From Actinomycetota bacterium (GTDB lineage Bacteria > Actinomycetota > Acidimicrobiia > Acidimicrobiales > Ilumatobacteraceae): 64,000 nucleotides of DNA. This document shows positions 35,088 through 45,139 of this stretch, piece by piece (positions within the stretch are counted from its first letter, which is position 1; every line of letters begins with the position of its first letter). The notes beneath the pieces were generated by a model. It was not told the DNA's origin and did no database searches. It was given only the letters and a program-made list of their open reading frames with translations. The translations under genes were made by a program, and so were the position numbers. The stretch covers positions 37,689 to 101,688 of the forward strand of contig JAPLAA010000008.1 in assembly GCA_026393475.1 (NCBI GenBank), given 5' to 3'.

Positions 35088-36329
35088 TCAGGGCAACGAG
35101 CGCAGCCCGTCCGCCCGCCAGAGCGCGGTCAACACGCAGCAGAGTCCCAGCAGACCGAACACGCTCAGGGCCTCCTGCGCGCCGATCACCGAGGCGAGCA
35201 GCGCCGCGGCCAGACCCCCGAGCGGGAGGAGGCCGGCGCTCACCATGGAGTTCAACGCCATCACCCGACCCATCCGATCCGGTGGCGTGAGTTCCTGGAT
35301 CAGCGCCTGGTTGAGGTTCATGTACATGCCACCGGTGAGCCCCCAGAGCAGCAGCAGCATCTCGAGCGCGAAGAACGACGGAGCGAACCCCTGCAGCACC
35401 TGATCGGTCGTGCCGACCACCATGAAGCACATGAAGACCAGCCCCCGACGGCGGATGCGCGACCGGTAGCGCATCAGCAGCAACGAGGTGGTGACCATGC
35501 CGACGCCCATCAGGGCGAACAGCCGGGCCGCCTCTGCTGCGTCACGGCCGAACTCGTCGCGAGCGATGCGTGGCAGCAGGGTGAACGCGCTCCCGCCCAT
35601 GAGGCCACCGCCCACCGCCAGCAGGAGGAACAGGGCCCGCAGGACGTCGTGGTGCCAGACGAAACGGAGCGCTTCGGCGATCTCGACCCGCAGGTGACGT
35701 CGTACGGCGACGGGCGGGTGCGGCGGCGGATGGATCTGCGTCGCCGCGGCGAACCCGAGCAGGAAACATGCGGCCTGCACCGCGAACGCCCAACCGACAC
35801 CGAACGACTCGATGACGTTGCCGACGAGCAGCGGTCCGACGATCATGGCCACGTTCGCCCCGATCGTCATCAGCACGACCGCCTGCATCACACGTTCGGT
35901 CCCCACCAGCGCCGGCACCAGCGACGAGCGCACGGGCATCGCGAAGGCCACGACCGTGCCGAACGCGGCGGCGAGGACGACCGCCAGGGCGAGCGTGATC
36001 ACCCCCGTCCACACGAGCACCGCGCCGACACCGACCACGACCGTGCCGCTGGTCTGGGTGATCAGCATCATCCGACGCCGATCGTGGCGGTCGGCGAGAG
36101 CGCCGGCGGTGAGCACGAAGGCACAGACGGGCGCGCCGAGCGCGAACACGATCAACCCGCTCGCCCACGTCGGCGAGCCGAGGGTGTCCTCGACGAGCCA
36201 CAGGAACGTGAATCGATCAGCCGAGACGATCAGGGCCAGAGAGACCGCGTTGACCCACAGGTACCAGAACCCCGTCCCGGCGAGCGACGTCGCGGCACGA
36301 GACGGCACGGCCGTCAGCTGGTCCCCCAT
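35088..36329 (-). CDS. MFS transporter
   Basis: 12-TM-like; GALADRHDRRRMMLITQ loop motif. Confidence 0.9.
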   Translation of the reverse strand: MGDQLTAVPSRAATSLAGTGFWYLWVNAVSLALIVSADRFTFLWLVEDTLGSPTWASGLIVFALGAPVCAFVLTAGALADRHDRRRMMLITQTSGTVVVGVGAVLVWTGVITLALAVVLAAAFGTVVAFAMPVRSSLVPALVGTERVMQAVVLMTIGANVAMIVGPLLVGNVIESFGVGWAFAVQAACFLLGFAAATQIHPPPHPPVAVRRHLRVEIAEALRFVWHHDVLRALFLLLAVGGGLMGGSAFTLLPRIARDEFGRDAAEAARLFALMGVGMVTTSLLLMRYRSRIRRRGLVFMCFMVVGTTDQVLQGFAPSFFALEMLLLLWGLTGGMYMNLNQALIQELTPPDRMGRVMALNSMVSAGLLPLGGLAAALLASVIGAQEALSVFGLLGLCCVLTALWRADGLRSLP

Positions 36330-36381
36330 GGCGGGAACGGTACGGGACCCCTTGTCGTGGGGACGAGACGAACGCCGGGTG

Positions 36382-37941
36382 TCAGGCCGAACGCAAGGCA
36401 CCGGCTGCGCCGGTGTCGTCGGTGACGACCGGCACCGGCGTCATCGAGTCGTCGCCACCGCTCGGGTCGAGCGTGGTGACCGCTGCCATGCTCTCCGACG
36501 GGCTCGACCGGCGGAACAGGGTGCGCACCGCCTTCGACAGCACCTGCTCGATGGTGGCGACGAGGATGACCAGATCGAGGTTGAGCGACCAGTTGTCGAC
36601 GTAGAACAGATCGAGGCGCCGGTACGCACCGAAGTGCGGGTTGTCGCGGGCCTCGACCTGCCACAGGCCGGTGATGCCCGGGGGCATCTGCAAGCGGTCG
36701 AGCAGGCGATCGTCGAACTGGGCGACCTCGGACGGCAGCGCCGGCCGGGGGCCGACGATGCTCATGTCGCCGCGCAGCACGTTGAGCAACTGGGGCAGCT
36801 CGTCGAGCGAGGTGGCGCGGATGAACTGGCCGATGCGGGTGACCCGCGGATCGCTCTCGAGCTTGAAGAGCGGTCCGTGGCGTTCGTTGCCGCTGTGCGC
36901 CTTGAGCTCGGCGAGGCGGGCCTCGGCGTCGACGACCATCGACCGGAACTTCAACATGTGGAACAGTTCGCCGTTGAGGCCGACGCGCTTCTGGCGGAAC
37001 AGCACCGGTCCACCGTCGGTGAGCTTGATCCCGATCGCGATCGCGATCATCGGGATCGCGGCGAGCAGCAGCGTGAGAGAGGCGAGGACGATGTCGATCC
37101 ACCGCTTGACCAGCAGTTGCGGGCTGCCGGAGTCGGCCGGCTCGAGGTAGTAGAGCGACTGGTAGGCGACCGGGGTGGCCCGGAGCCGGCGGTGGCTCAT
37201 GCCGTGGAGGCCGTTCGAGACCTGGATGTGGATGCCCTCGTCCTCGAGCATCTGGATGAGCGGCGTGAGCTCGCGAGCCGGAAGGGCGCCCACCACGGTG
37301 ATGACGCCGCGGATGTCGTGGTCGTGCAGCAGGTCGATGATGTCGTCGGTGTGGCCCAGGTGCAGCGACGACAGCCCGTGGACCGCAGCCAGGGTGGGAT
37401 CGCCCACGACGCCGCGCACCCGGAAGCCGGCCTCGGGGTGTTCGCGCATCATCGCGACCAGGTCGGATGCATCGGCGTTCACGCCGATGACGATGACGTC
37501 ACGCAGGTGATGGCCCGAGGCACGAGCGGCGCTCAGCCAGGCTCGGTAGCCACCCCGGAACCACAGCAGCAGCACCACCAGCAGCAACGGGCCGGCGATC
37601 AGCCAGCGAGTCTGGATCTCCACGCTCATGGCCGCCAGCAACAGCGCCTGGACGATGCCGAGGACCACCGACGCACGCACGATGCGACGGATCTCCTCGG
37701 TGCGACTGGAGGCGACACGTGCCAGGTAGAGCCCCTGGAACTGGAACAGGGCCAGACCGCTCGCGACGAGGACGGCCTCGGTCAGGAGCCACTTCCAGAC
37801 CTCCATGCCCGCGGAGTACTTCCATACCTGTGCGGGCATCCATGCGATGACGAGGGCGATGCTGTCGAGCACCACCAGCCGCCGCCGGAGGTTGCGAACT
37901 TCGAGTTTCTTGGTGCGGTGGTGGATCACGAGGCCACTCAC
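36382..37941 (-). CDS. polyprenyl glycosylphosphotransferase (exopolysaccharide sugar transferase)
   Basis: RQKRVGLNGELFHMLKFRSM, GQFIRATSLDELPQLLNVLRGDMSIVGPRPALP, PGITGLWQV. Confidence 0.93.
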   Translation of the reverse strand: MSGLVIHHRTKKLEVRNLRRRLVVLDSIALVIAWMPAQVWKYSAGMEVWKWLLTEAVLVASGLALFQFQGLYLARVASSRTEEIRRIVRASVVLGIVQALLLAAMSVEIQTRWLIAGPLLLVVLLLWFRGGYRAWLSAARASGHHLRDVIVIGVNADASDLVAMMREHPEAGFRVRGVVGDPTLAAVHGLSSLHLGHTDDIIDLLHDHDIRGVITVVGALPARELTPLIQMLEDEGIHIQVSNGLHGMSHRRLRATPVAYQSLYYLEPADSGSPQLLVKRWIDIVLASLTLLLAAIPMIAIAIGIKLTDGGPVLFRQKRVGLNGELFHMLKFRSMVVDAEARLAELKAHSGNERHGPLFKLESDPRVTRIGQFIRATSLDELPQLLNVLRGDMSIVGPRPALPSEVAQFDDRLLDRLQMPPGITGLWQVEARDNPHFGAYRRLDLFYVDNWSLNLDLVILVATIEQVLSKAVRTLFRRSSPSESMAAVTTLDPSGGDDSMTPVPVVTDDTGAAGALRSA

Positions 37942-38122
37942 TTTGCAGTTGTTTGAGGGGGGGTGTCGGCGATCTTACGACGGGGGTGTTCGCCACATCA
38001 GGCATTGGGTTTGACGGTTCGATGACGAAGTGGGTCGTTTTCTTGACCTCGGCTTGATGATCTCCCGACGAGTGGTCGAGCGGTCCCGGAGGGCGTGCGC
38101 ACGCTCTGACGTGAAGGAAGCT

Positions 38123-38728
38123 TCAGGTCGCTGCGCCGTGCACGGAGACGGCGTAGTCGCCTCCCGCAAACGGCGTGCGCTCCCACGTCGCCCACCGCTG
38201 CACGAGGGTGAGCCCCGCGGCGGTCGCCGCAGCGTCGTACTCGTCGAGGGTGAGCTCGCCGGCCACCCCGCGCAGCGAGAAGCCGGCCACGAGCAGGCCG
38301 TCCGGATCGAGGTGGGCGGCGCACGAGGCGACGACGGCGGGCCGATCCGCCGGGCGACAGAAGAGCATCACGTTGCCCGGCATCGCGACGACGTGGAACG
38401 TCCGCCCCAGGCGCATGGTCGCGAGATCGGCGTGCACCCACGTGACGCCCGGCGCCTTGCGGCGCGCGTACTGCAGGAGGTCGTCGTCGAGGTCGGCGCC
38501 GACGACGTCGATGCCGCGGCGGTGCAGTTCGACCGCCACCCGACCCGTGCCGCAGCCGGCGTCGAGCACGCTCCGGGGGTGCAGCGACGCCAGGCAGTCG
38601 GCTTCCCCGTGCGCGGTGTCGTGCGTGAAGCGGGCCTCGTACTCGGCGAGGTCGATCGCGGCGCGCCAACCGGCCCACTGCTCGCTCACGTGGGCGCCGG
38701 GCCGCGCCTGCTCCGATTCGTCGCCCAT
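38123..38728 (-). CDS. class I SAM-dependent methyltransferase
   Basis: [29 protein letters not shown]. Confidence 0.9.
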   Translation of the reverse strand: MGDESEQARPGAHVSEQWAGWRAAIDLAEYEARFTHDTAHGEADCLASLHPRSVLDAGCGTGRVAVELHRRGIDVVGADLDDDLLQYARRKAPGVTWVHADLATMRLGRTFHVVAMPGNVMLFCRPADRPAVVASCAAHLDPDGLLVAGFSLRGVAGELTLDEYDAAATAAGLTLVQRWATWERTPFAGGDYAVSVHGAAT

Positions 38729-38730
38729 GC

Positions 38731-39420
38731 TCAGGGCTCGAGCATCGAGAGGAGCTCGCCGAGGGTGGCGATGCGATCGAAGTCGGCCTCTGGATGATCG
38801 TCGTACGGGTCGAGCAACACCGGGTGGAGCCCTGCCGCGCGGGCGCCGCCGACGTCCATCGTCACCGAATCGCCGACGTATGCGATGCGCTCGGGGGCGA
38901 CATCGGGGAAGTGTGCGAGCGCCGGCTCGAAGATCCGCGGATCGGGCTTGGCGATGCCCACGACATGGCTGTCGATCACGACTCGCACCGACGCGCCCGC
39001 GCCGCCGCCCACCTGGCACACCTCGCTGCGGCGGAGCACCTCCTCGATCTGTCCGCTGGCGTTCGACACGACGCCCATCGGCACACCGGCGGACGCGAGG
39101 CCGCGCAGCGCGTCGACGCTCTCCGGGATCGGCCAGCGCCACAGATGGGCGTTGCGCGTGTGCTCGAGCACGAGCGCTGCGGTCTCCACGTCGTGATCGG
39201 CGACGCCGACGGCGCGCACGTAGGCGCCGTTGTACTCGCCCCACACGCCCTCGCTGCTCCCGGCCGTGCTCTTCGCTGCCATCGCCGCGTAGTGCGCCCG
39301 ACGGTGGGCCGCGACGGACGGATCGCCGCCGTAGTACGCGAGCAGCGGGCCGAGCACGTGGGGATCGGGCAGCACCAGGATCCCGCCCGCGTCGAACAGG
39401 ATTGCATCGAATCGGGACAC
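38731..39420 (-). CDS. HAD family hydrolase
   Basis: [41 protein letters not shown]. Confidence 0.88.
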   Translation of the reverse strand: MSRFDAILFDAGGILVLPDPHVLGPLLAYYGGDPSVAAHRRAHYAAMAAKSTAGSSEGVWGEYNGAYVRAVGVADHDVETAALVLEHTRNAHLWRWPIPESVDALRGLASAGVPMGVVSNASGQIEEVLRRSEVCQVGGGAGASVRVVIDSHVVGIAKPDPRIFEPALAHFPDVAPERIAYVGDSVTMDVGGARAAGLHPVLLDPYDDHPEADFDRIATLGELLSMLEP

Positions 39421-39441
39421 GGCTCCTACCCTTGCAGATCG

Positions 39442-40503
39442 ATGCGCAGCCCCCGTGACTTCTTCAAGCCGCTCGCCGTCGGAGCCCCCGAGCCGGTCCG
39501 CGAGATCCCCTTCCGCCCGAGCCGGGTGATCCACTTCTTCCCGCCGCAGAACGAGAAGCTGGTGTCGAAGCTGCCGGAGATCATCCCGACGGTCGACATC
39601 CTCCTCGGCAACCTCGAGGACGCCATCCCGATGGCCGACAAGGAGGCCGCTCGCGCCGGACTCGTCAACGTGGCCCGCACGGTCGACATGGGCACCACGC
39701 AGCTGTGGACCCGCGTCAACAGCCTCGATTCCCCGTGGGGTCTCGACGACCTCACCACGCTGGTCACCGAGGTCGGCGACAAGCTCGACGTCGTGATGAT
39801 CCCGAAGGTCGAGGGACCCGAGGACATCCACTACGTCGACCGGCTGCTCGCCCAGCTCGAGGCGAAGGCGAAGCTGCAGCGGCCGATCCTCGTGCACGCG
39901 ATCCTCGAGACCGCCCGTGGTGTCGCCAACATCGAGGAGATCTGTGCCGCGTCGCCGCGCATGCAGGGCCTCTCGCTCGGTCCGGCCGACCTCGCGGCCA
40001 ATCGCCGCATGAAGACCACCCGCGTGGGTGGCGGCCATCCCGACTACGTCGTGCGCGTCGACCCGCCGGCCGGCGACGACGGCCCGCAGTACACCGCACC
40101 TCGAGCCACCTTCCAGCAGGACCTGTGGCACTACACGATCGCCCGCATGGTCGACGCCTGCGTCACGTTCGGGCTGCTGCCGTTCTACGGCCCGTTCGGC
40201 GACATCAAGGACACCGTCGCCTGCGAGGACCAGTTCCGCAACGCCTACCTGCTCGGCTGCGTCGGCGCGTGGAGCCTGCACCCGGCGCAGGTGGAGATCG
40301 CGAAGCGCGTCTTCAGCCCGCGTCCCGAGGACGTACGCCAGGCCCAGCGCGTCATCGATGCGATGGGCGACGGCACCGGGGCGATCATGCTCGACGGGAA
40401 GATGGAGGACGACGCCTCGGTGAAGCAGTGCCACGTGGTGGTCGAGCTCGCCCGTCAGCTCGCCGCCCGCGATCCCGAGCTCGCCGCCTCGTACGGCTTC
40501 TGA
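39442..40503 (+). CDS. HpcH/HpaI aldolase / CoA ester lyase (malyl-/methylmalyl-CoA lyase-like)
   Basis: [37 protein letters not shown]. Confidence 0.85.
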   Translation: MRSPRDFFKPLAVGAPEPVREIPFRPSRVIHFFPPQNEKLVSKLPEIIPTVDILLGNLEDAIPMADKEAARAGLVNVARTVDMGTTQLWTRVNSLDSPWGLDDLTTLVTEVGDKLDVVMIPKVEGPEDIHYVDRLLAQLEAKAKLQRPILVHAILETARGVANIEEICAASPRMQGLSLGPADLAANRRMKTTRVGGGHPDYVVRVDPPAGDDGPQYTAPRATFQQDLWHYTIARMVDACVTFGLLPFYGPFGDIKDTVACEDQFRNAYLLGCVGAWSLHPAQVEIAKRVFSPRPEDVRQAQRVIDAMGDGTGAIMLDGKMEDDASVKQCHVVVELARQLAARDPELAASYGF

Positions 40504-40544
40504 ACACTCCCTCCTCTGCCCTCCCACACACTCCGGAGCACCCC

Positions 40545-41414
40545 ATGAGCGACCTGCGTCCCCGCCGATCCGTGCTGTACATGCCCGCTGCCAACGAGCG
40601 GGCGCTCGAGAAGGCGAAGACGATCGCGGCCGACGCGATCATCTTCGACCTCGAGGACGCCGTCGCTCCCGATGCCAAGGAGTCGGCCCGACCGAACGCG
40701 GTCGCCGCTGCGTCGTCGGGCGAGTACGGCAACCGTGAGCTCACGATCCGCTGCAACGGCCTCGACACGCCGTGGGGCGCCGACGACCTGCGCGCCGCCG
40801 CCGGCAGCGGTGCCTCCGCCGTCGTGGTGCCCAAGGTCGGTTCGGTCGCCTACCTCGACGAGATCTCGGCGATCCTCGACGGCGCTGGTGCGCCCGAGTC
40901 GCTGACGATCTGGGCGATGATCGAGACGCCGACCGCGATCTTCGACGTGCGCGCCATCGCCGCCCATCCCCGGGTGGCCGTGCTCGTGATGGGCACCAAC
41001 GACCTCGCCCGCGAGATCCGGTCGCGTCTCGGCGCCGCCGATCGGCATCCGCTGGTGCCGCACCTCGCGACCGCGCTGCTGGCTGCCCGCGAGGCCGGCA
41101 AGGTCATCCTCGACGGCGTCTACAACGACGTGAAGGACCTCGACGGCTTCCGCACCGAGTGCGTGCAGGGCATGGAGCTGGGCTTCGACGGCAAGACGCT
41201 CATCCACCCCGGCCAGGTCGACATCACCAACGAGGTGTGGGCGCCCACCGAGGCCGAGGTCGAGCACGCCCGCAAGGTGATCGCCGCGTTCGACGAGGGC
41301 CTGCGCGAAGGCAAGGGTGTCGTCACCGTCGACGGACGGATGATCGAGAACCTGCACGTGGCCAACGCCCAGCGCGTGATCGCCGTCGCCGACGCCATCG
41401 CCGCCCTCGGCTGA
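40545..41414 (+). CDS. HpcH/HpaI aldolase / CitE-like CoA lyase or thioesterase
   Basis: RRSVLYMPAANERALEKAKTIAADAIIFDLEDAVAPDAK, GKTLIHPGQVDI. Confidence 0.9.
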   Translation: MSDLRPRRSVLYMPAANERALEKAKTIAADAIIFDLEDAVAPDAKESARPNAVAAASSGEYGNRELTIRCNGLDTPWGADDLRAAAGSGASAVVVPKVGSVAYLDEISAILDGAGAPESLTIWAMIETPTAIFDVRAIAAHPRVAVLVMGTNDLAREIRSRLGAADRHPLVPHLATALLAAREAGKVILDGVYNDVKDLDGFRTECVQGMELGFDGKTLIHPGQVDITNEVWAPTEAEVEHARKVIAAFDEGLREGKGVVTVDGRMIENLHVANAQRVIAVADAIAALG

Positions 41415-41420
41415 TCCTTC

Positions 41421-41458
41421 CGTGAGCCAGACGCCGCGTCTGGCGGCGTTTCGCTCAC
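41421..41458. terminator. CGTGAGC...GCTCACG two-tier hairpin, copy 1
   Basis: cgtgagc cag acgccgc gtctg gcggcgt ttc gctcacg. Confidence 0.75.
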
Positions 41459-42780
41459 GAAGCGGTCGGCGCGGGTGACCGTTCCCAGGGGCGCGACTCC
41501 CAACGACGCCAGTTCACGACGGCGCGCATCGTCATCCAGGTGAACTGGGCGCCCCAGAGGCCGGCGAGACCCAGGCGCGGCCAGACCAGCGTGGCGATCG
41601 CGAGCGGCGCGAAGCCGAGCAGGTTGATCACGGCCTGACGGCCGAGCCAGCGCTCGTCGTGCGCACCGATGAGCGCACCGTCGAACGCGAACGCGATCGC
41701 GCCGGGGAACTGCATGACGGCCAGGATCAGCAGACCCATCGTCAGCCGCTCGTGCACGGCCGGGTCGCCCGAGAACACGTGCGGCAGGAACGGGCTCGCA
41801 GCCGCGAGCACGACGGCCAGCAGACCGGCGCACCACAGCGACAGACGGTTGCTGGTGCGGCCGACGAGCAGCGCGGTCGCCGTGTCATGACTGCCGAGCG
41901 CCCCGGCGACCAGCGACTGCGCCGGGATCGCCAGCGCGTCGAGCACGAGCGCGAGGAACATGAACAGCTGTGTGAGCACCTGGTGCGCCGCCAGCGTCGG
42001 CGTGTCGACCCGTGCCGCCACCGCGGTCGCGGTGTTCCACACCGCGAACATCGCCAGGGAGCGCACCGCGAAGTGCACGCCGCTGCGCAGCATCCGGACC
42101 ATCCGATCGAGGCTCGCCCGACCCTGCGTGGTGTGCGGGAGGAGCAGACGGCGAAACGCGAGCGCCGCTCCGATCTGCACCATCACGGTGCTGGCCGCGG
42201 AGCCCGCGACACCCCAGTCGAGGCCGAAGACGAACACGAGCTCGAACACGACGTTGAAGCTGTTGGCCACGAGCACGATCACGAGCGGCCGGCGCAGGTC
42301 GTTCAGGCCGCGCATCACCCCGTGACCGACATACGCGGTGAGCACCGCCGGCAGTCCGATCGTGCTGATGCGGAGGTACGTGGTCGCGTGCTCGAGCACC
42401 GCTCCCCTGCCGCCCAGCAACCAGCACAGCGGCTCGGCCAGTGCCGCCACCGCGGCGCCCATCAACGTGCCGACGATCAGCGCGAGCCGCAGCGCCGAGG
42501 CGGCGGTGTCGTGCGCGTCGCGGACCCGATCGGCGCCATGGGCGAAGGCCACGTCGGGCGTGACGCCGTACTCGAGCGCCGCGGCGAGCGAGATGGCGGT
42601 GAGCAGGATCGTGGACGCGATCGCCACACCGGCGAGTTGGTCGGTGCCGAGCTGGCCGACGATCGCGGTGTCGACGAGCACGTACAGCGGCTCGATCGCC
42701 AGCGTGCCGAGCGCTGGAATCGCCAGCCGGATGATCCGCCGATCGAGGCTGCGATCACGACCTCCCGACCCGACGAACAC
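41455..42780 (-). CDS. MATE family efflux transporter
   Basis: RLAIPALGTLAIEPLYVLVDTAIVGQLGTDQLAGVAIASTIL. Confidence 0.92.
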   Translation of the reverse strand: MFVGSGGRDRSLDRRIIRLAIPALGTLAIEPLYVLVDTAIVGQLGTDQLAGVAIASTILLTAISLAAALEYGVTPDVAFAHGADRVRDAHDTAASALRLALIVGTLMGAAVAALAEPLCWLLGGRGAVLEHATTYLRISTIGLPAVLTAYVGHGVMRGLNDLRRPLVIVLVANSFNVVFELVFVFGLDWGVAGSAASTVMVQIGAALAFRRLLLPHTTQGRASLDRMVRMLRSGVHFAVRSLAMFAVWNTATAVAARVDTPTLAAHQVLTQLFMFLALVLDALAIPAQSLVAGALGSHDTATALLVGRTSNRLSLWCAGLLAVVLAAASPFLPHVFSGDPAVHERLTMGLLILAVMQFPGAIAFAFDGALIGAHDERWLGRQAVINLLGFAPLAIATLVWPRLGLAGLWGAQFTWMTMRAVVNWRRWESRPWERSPAPTAS

Positions 42781-42944
42781 CTCCGGAGGCTACGCGAGCG
42801 ACACGCCGCATCGCTCTGGTCACGCCGCGCGGCCGCGGGAACAGGCGAGGTCCGACGGCGCTCGCCCAGGCGCAGCGGGCGGCGGATCGAGAACCACCCT
42901 CGTGGGGCGCTCCAGCGCGACGTCGGATCTGCCGATGCACCTGT

Positions 42945-43232
42945 GTGGAACCAGCGATCGATCCGCCCGAGGCCGATGTGCCGGCCGTCGCTCCTCCGGC
43001 GTGGTACCCGGATCCGAGCCACCCGGCCGTGCTGCGCTACTGGGACGGTGAGGCCTGGACGACGTACACGAGGCCCGACGTCGACGAGGCAGGGCCACCT
43101 CCTGCGAAGCGTCCGGTGTGGGAAACCGTGGCGATCGTCGTGGCCGTGACGCTCGGAGCGATCGGGCTCATCGGGCTGGTGTTCATCCTGATGATCGTGA
43201 ATGCGTTGAACAACTGGGGCGAGAACAAGTGA
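42945..43232 (+). CDS. DUF2510-type domain membrane protein
   Basis: PPAWYPDPSHPAVLRYWDGEAWTTYTRP. Confidence 0.8.
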   Translation: MEPAIDPPEADVPAVAPPAWYPDPSHPAVLRYWDGEAWTTYTRPDVDEAGPPPAKRPVWETVAIVVAVTLGAIGLIGLVFILMIVNALNNWGENK

Positions 43233-44245
43233 ACCGGTCGATGCTCCTCACCGCGGTCCGCGACCTCGTGCGGCCGGCGTTCGTGTTCCTGGTGCTCACG
43301 GTGGGCTCGATCGGCATCGCCCGAGCCGACGCGTCGGGCACCGTCGACGAGTTCGCCGTGATCGCCTCCGTCGCCGCGTGGGCGATCGCCGCAGCGGCCG
43401 TCAACGACCTGGCCGACCGCCGGATCGATCGGGTCAACCTCGGGCACCGACCCGGGCGCTCGTTGGCGACGGGACGCCTCACGCCCGAGATCGTCGTCGC
43501 TGTCGCGGCCACGGCAGCGGTCACGTCCCTCGTGTGCGCCGCACTCGCATCGTGGCCCACTGCTGCCGTCATGGCTGTCGGCATGGTGCTGGCCGCCCTG
43601 TACTCGGCGCCGGGTCTGGGCATGAGCGGTCGCGGTCTGGCGACCTCGGTGCTGCTGCCGCTCGTGTACGTCGCGGTGCCGTACGCGGCCGGACGTCTGT
43701 CGGCCGGCTGGTCGGTCGATGCGGTCGACGCGCTGCTCGTCGGCGGGCTGTACGTCTCGTTCGTCGGGCGACTGATGTTGAAGGACTTCCGCGACGAGCA
43801 CGGCGACCGCCTGTTCGGCAAGCGCACGTTCCTCGTGCGGCACGGACGCGCCACCACGTGCGCGGTGAGCGGCGTGCTCTGGTGGGTCGGCGCCCTGCTG
43901 CTCGTGATCCCGCGCGACTCGTTCACCATCGCCGCCCAGTGGGCGATGTTCGGGACGATCGTGGTGCTGCAGCTCCGGCGGATCTCCGTCGACGAGCGCG
44001 GGGTCGACGACGTGTACTGGGTGGCGATCGTGGCGATCTGCGGACGGGCGACGTTGGTGAGCCTGTTGATCGACGCGGTGACGGAGATGCGGGGGACACC
44101 GTGGTGGGCCTGGTGGCTGGCCCAGGGCATCGTGACGGCCTCGACGCTGCACGCGGTGCATCGCTGGACGAACGCCTGCGCCACCAACCCGGCACGCGAC
44201 GCCGCCCGGGCGCCGCTGCCGACCACCGCACCCCTTCCTACGTGA
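43229..44245 (+). CDS. UbiA-like prenyltransferase family membrane protein
   Basis: VNDLADRRIDRVNLGHRPGRSLATG; overlaps upstream gene by 4 nt. Confidence 0.85.
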   Translation: MNRSMLLTAVRDLVRPAFVFLVLTVGSIGIARADASGTVDEFAVIASVAAWAIAAAAVNDLADRRIDRVNLGHRPGRSLATGRLTPEIVVAVAATAAVTSLVCAALASWPTAAVMAVGMVLAALYSAPGLGMSGRGLATSVLLPLVYVAVPYAAGRLSAGWSVDAVDALLVGGLYVSFVGRLMLKDFRDEHGDRLFGKRTFLVRHGRATTCAVSGVLWWVGALLLVIPRDSFTIAAQWAMFGTIVVLQLRRISVDERGVDDVYWVAIVAICGRATLVSLLIDAVTEMRGTPWWAWWLAQGIVTASTLHAVHRWTNACATNPARDAARAPLPTTAPLPT

Positions 44246-44279
44246 GCGAGATGCGCCGCATGTGCGCACTCGGCTCACG
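44241..44279. terminator. CGTGAGC...GCTCACG hairpin, copy 2
   Basis: cgtgagc gaga tgcgc cgcatgt gcgca ctcg gctcacg. Confidence 0.7.
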
Positions 44280-44292
44280 AAACAGGTTCGTT

Positions 44293-44331
44293 CGTGAGCG
44301 AAACGCCGCGTGACGCGGCGTTTGGCTCACG
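44293..44331. terminator. CGTGAGC...GCTCACG hairpin, copy 3
   Basis: cgtgagc gaa acgccgcg tga cgcggcgt ttg gctcacg. Confidence 0.75.
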
Positions 44332-44338
44332 GACCTCG

Positions 44339-45010
44339 TCAGAGGGTGTCGCGGAAGAGGGCGACGGTGCGGTCGAACGCGGTCGCCGACGCCGCGGCGT
44401 CGTAGACCTCGGGACGGGCGTCGTTGAAGAACGCGTGATCGGCGCCGGCGTGCACGTGCATCGTGGCGTCCTTGCCGAGCTCGCGCAGCTGGGTCTCGAG
44501 CGCCTGTGCGGCTTCGGGGCTGGCCCAGCCGTCGAGCTCGGCGTACTCGCCGACGACCTTCGCGGTGAGCGCCGACCAGTCGGGCTGCACCGACGCCCAC
44601 GGGATCGCGCCGTAGTACGGAGCTGCCGCGGCGATGGCGTCGGGACGCTGCGTGGCGAGCACGAGGGCCAGGCCGCCACCCATGCAGTAGCCCACGACGC
44701 CGACCTTGTCGCGGCCGGTCTTCTGCTGGAGCAGGGCCACGGCACCGGAGAGGTCCTTGGCGGCGTTCTCGAGGTTGAGCGCCATCATCAGCTTGCCGGC
44801 GCCGTCGGGCTCGGTGCTCGACTCGCCGTGGTACAGATCGGGTGCCAGCGCGGTGAAGCCCGCCGCCGCGAAGCGATCGGCCACGTCCTTGATGTGCGGC
44901 ACGAGGCCCCACCACTCCTGGATCACGATCACGCCGGGGCCGGTGCCGTCGCCGGCGAGATACCCGTCGCACGTGTGGCCGTTGGAAGGAAACGTCGTCA
45001 TCTCACCCAT
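44339..45010 (-). CDS. dienelactone hydrolase family protein
   Basis: VIVIQEWWGLVPHIKDVADRFAAAGF, VGVVGYCMGGGLAL. Confidence 0.92.
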   Translation of the reverse strand: MGEMTTFPSNGHTCDGYLAGDGTGPGVIVIQEWWGLVPHIKDVADRFAAAGFTALAPDLYHGESSTEPDGAGKLMMALNLENAAKDLSGAVALLQQKTGRDKVGVVGYCMGGGLALVLATQRPDAIAAAAPYYGAIPWASVQPDWSALTAKVVGEYAELDGWASPEAAQALETQLRELGKDATMHVHAGADHAFFNDARPEVYDAAASATAFDRTVALFRDTL

Positions 45011-45139
45011 GGCGCGCACGCTACCGCGACGGTACGGACCACGGCGTCGTGGGACGAGCGGTGACCGCTCGATGAACACTTTGTACAGGCACAGAACCCA
45101 CTCTGTACGCCACCTGGTGTAGCGAATACGATTGGGCGC

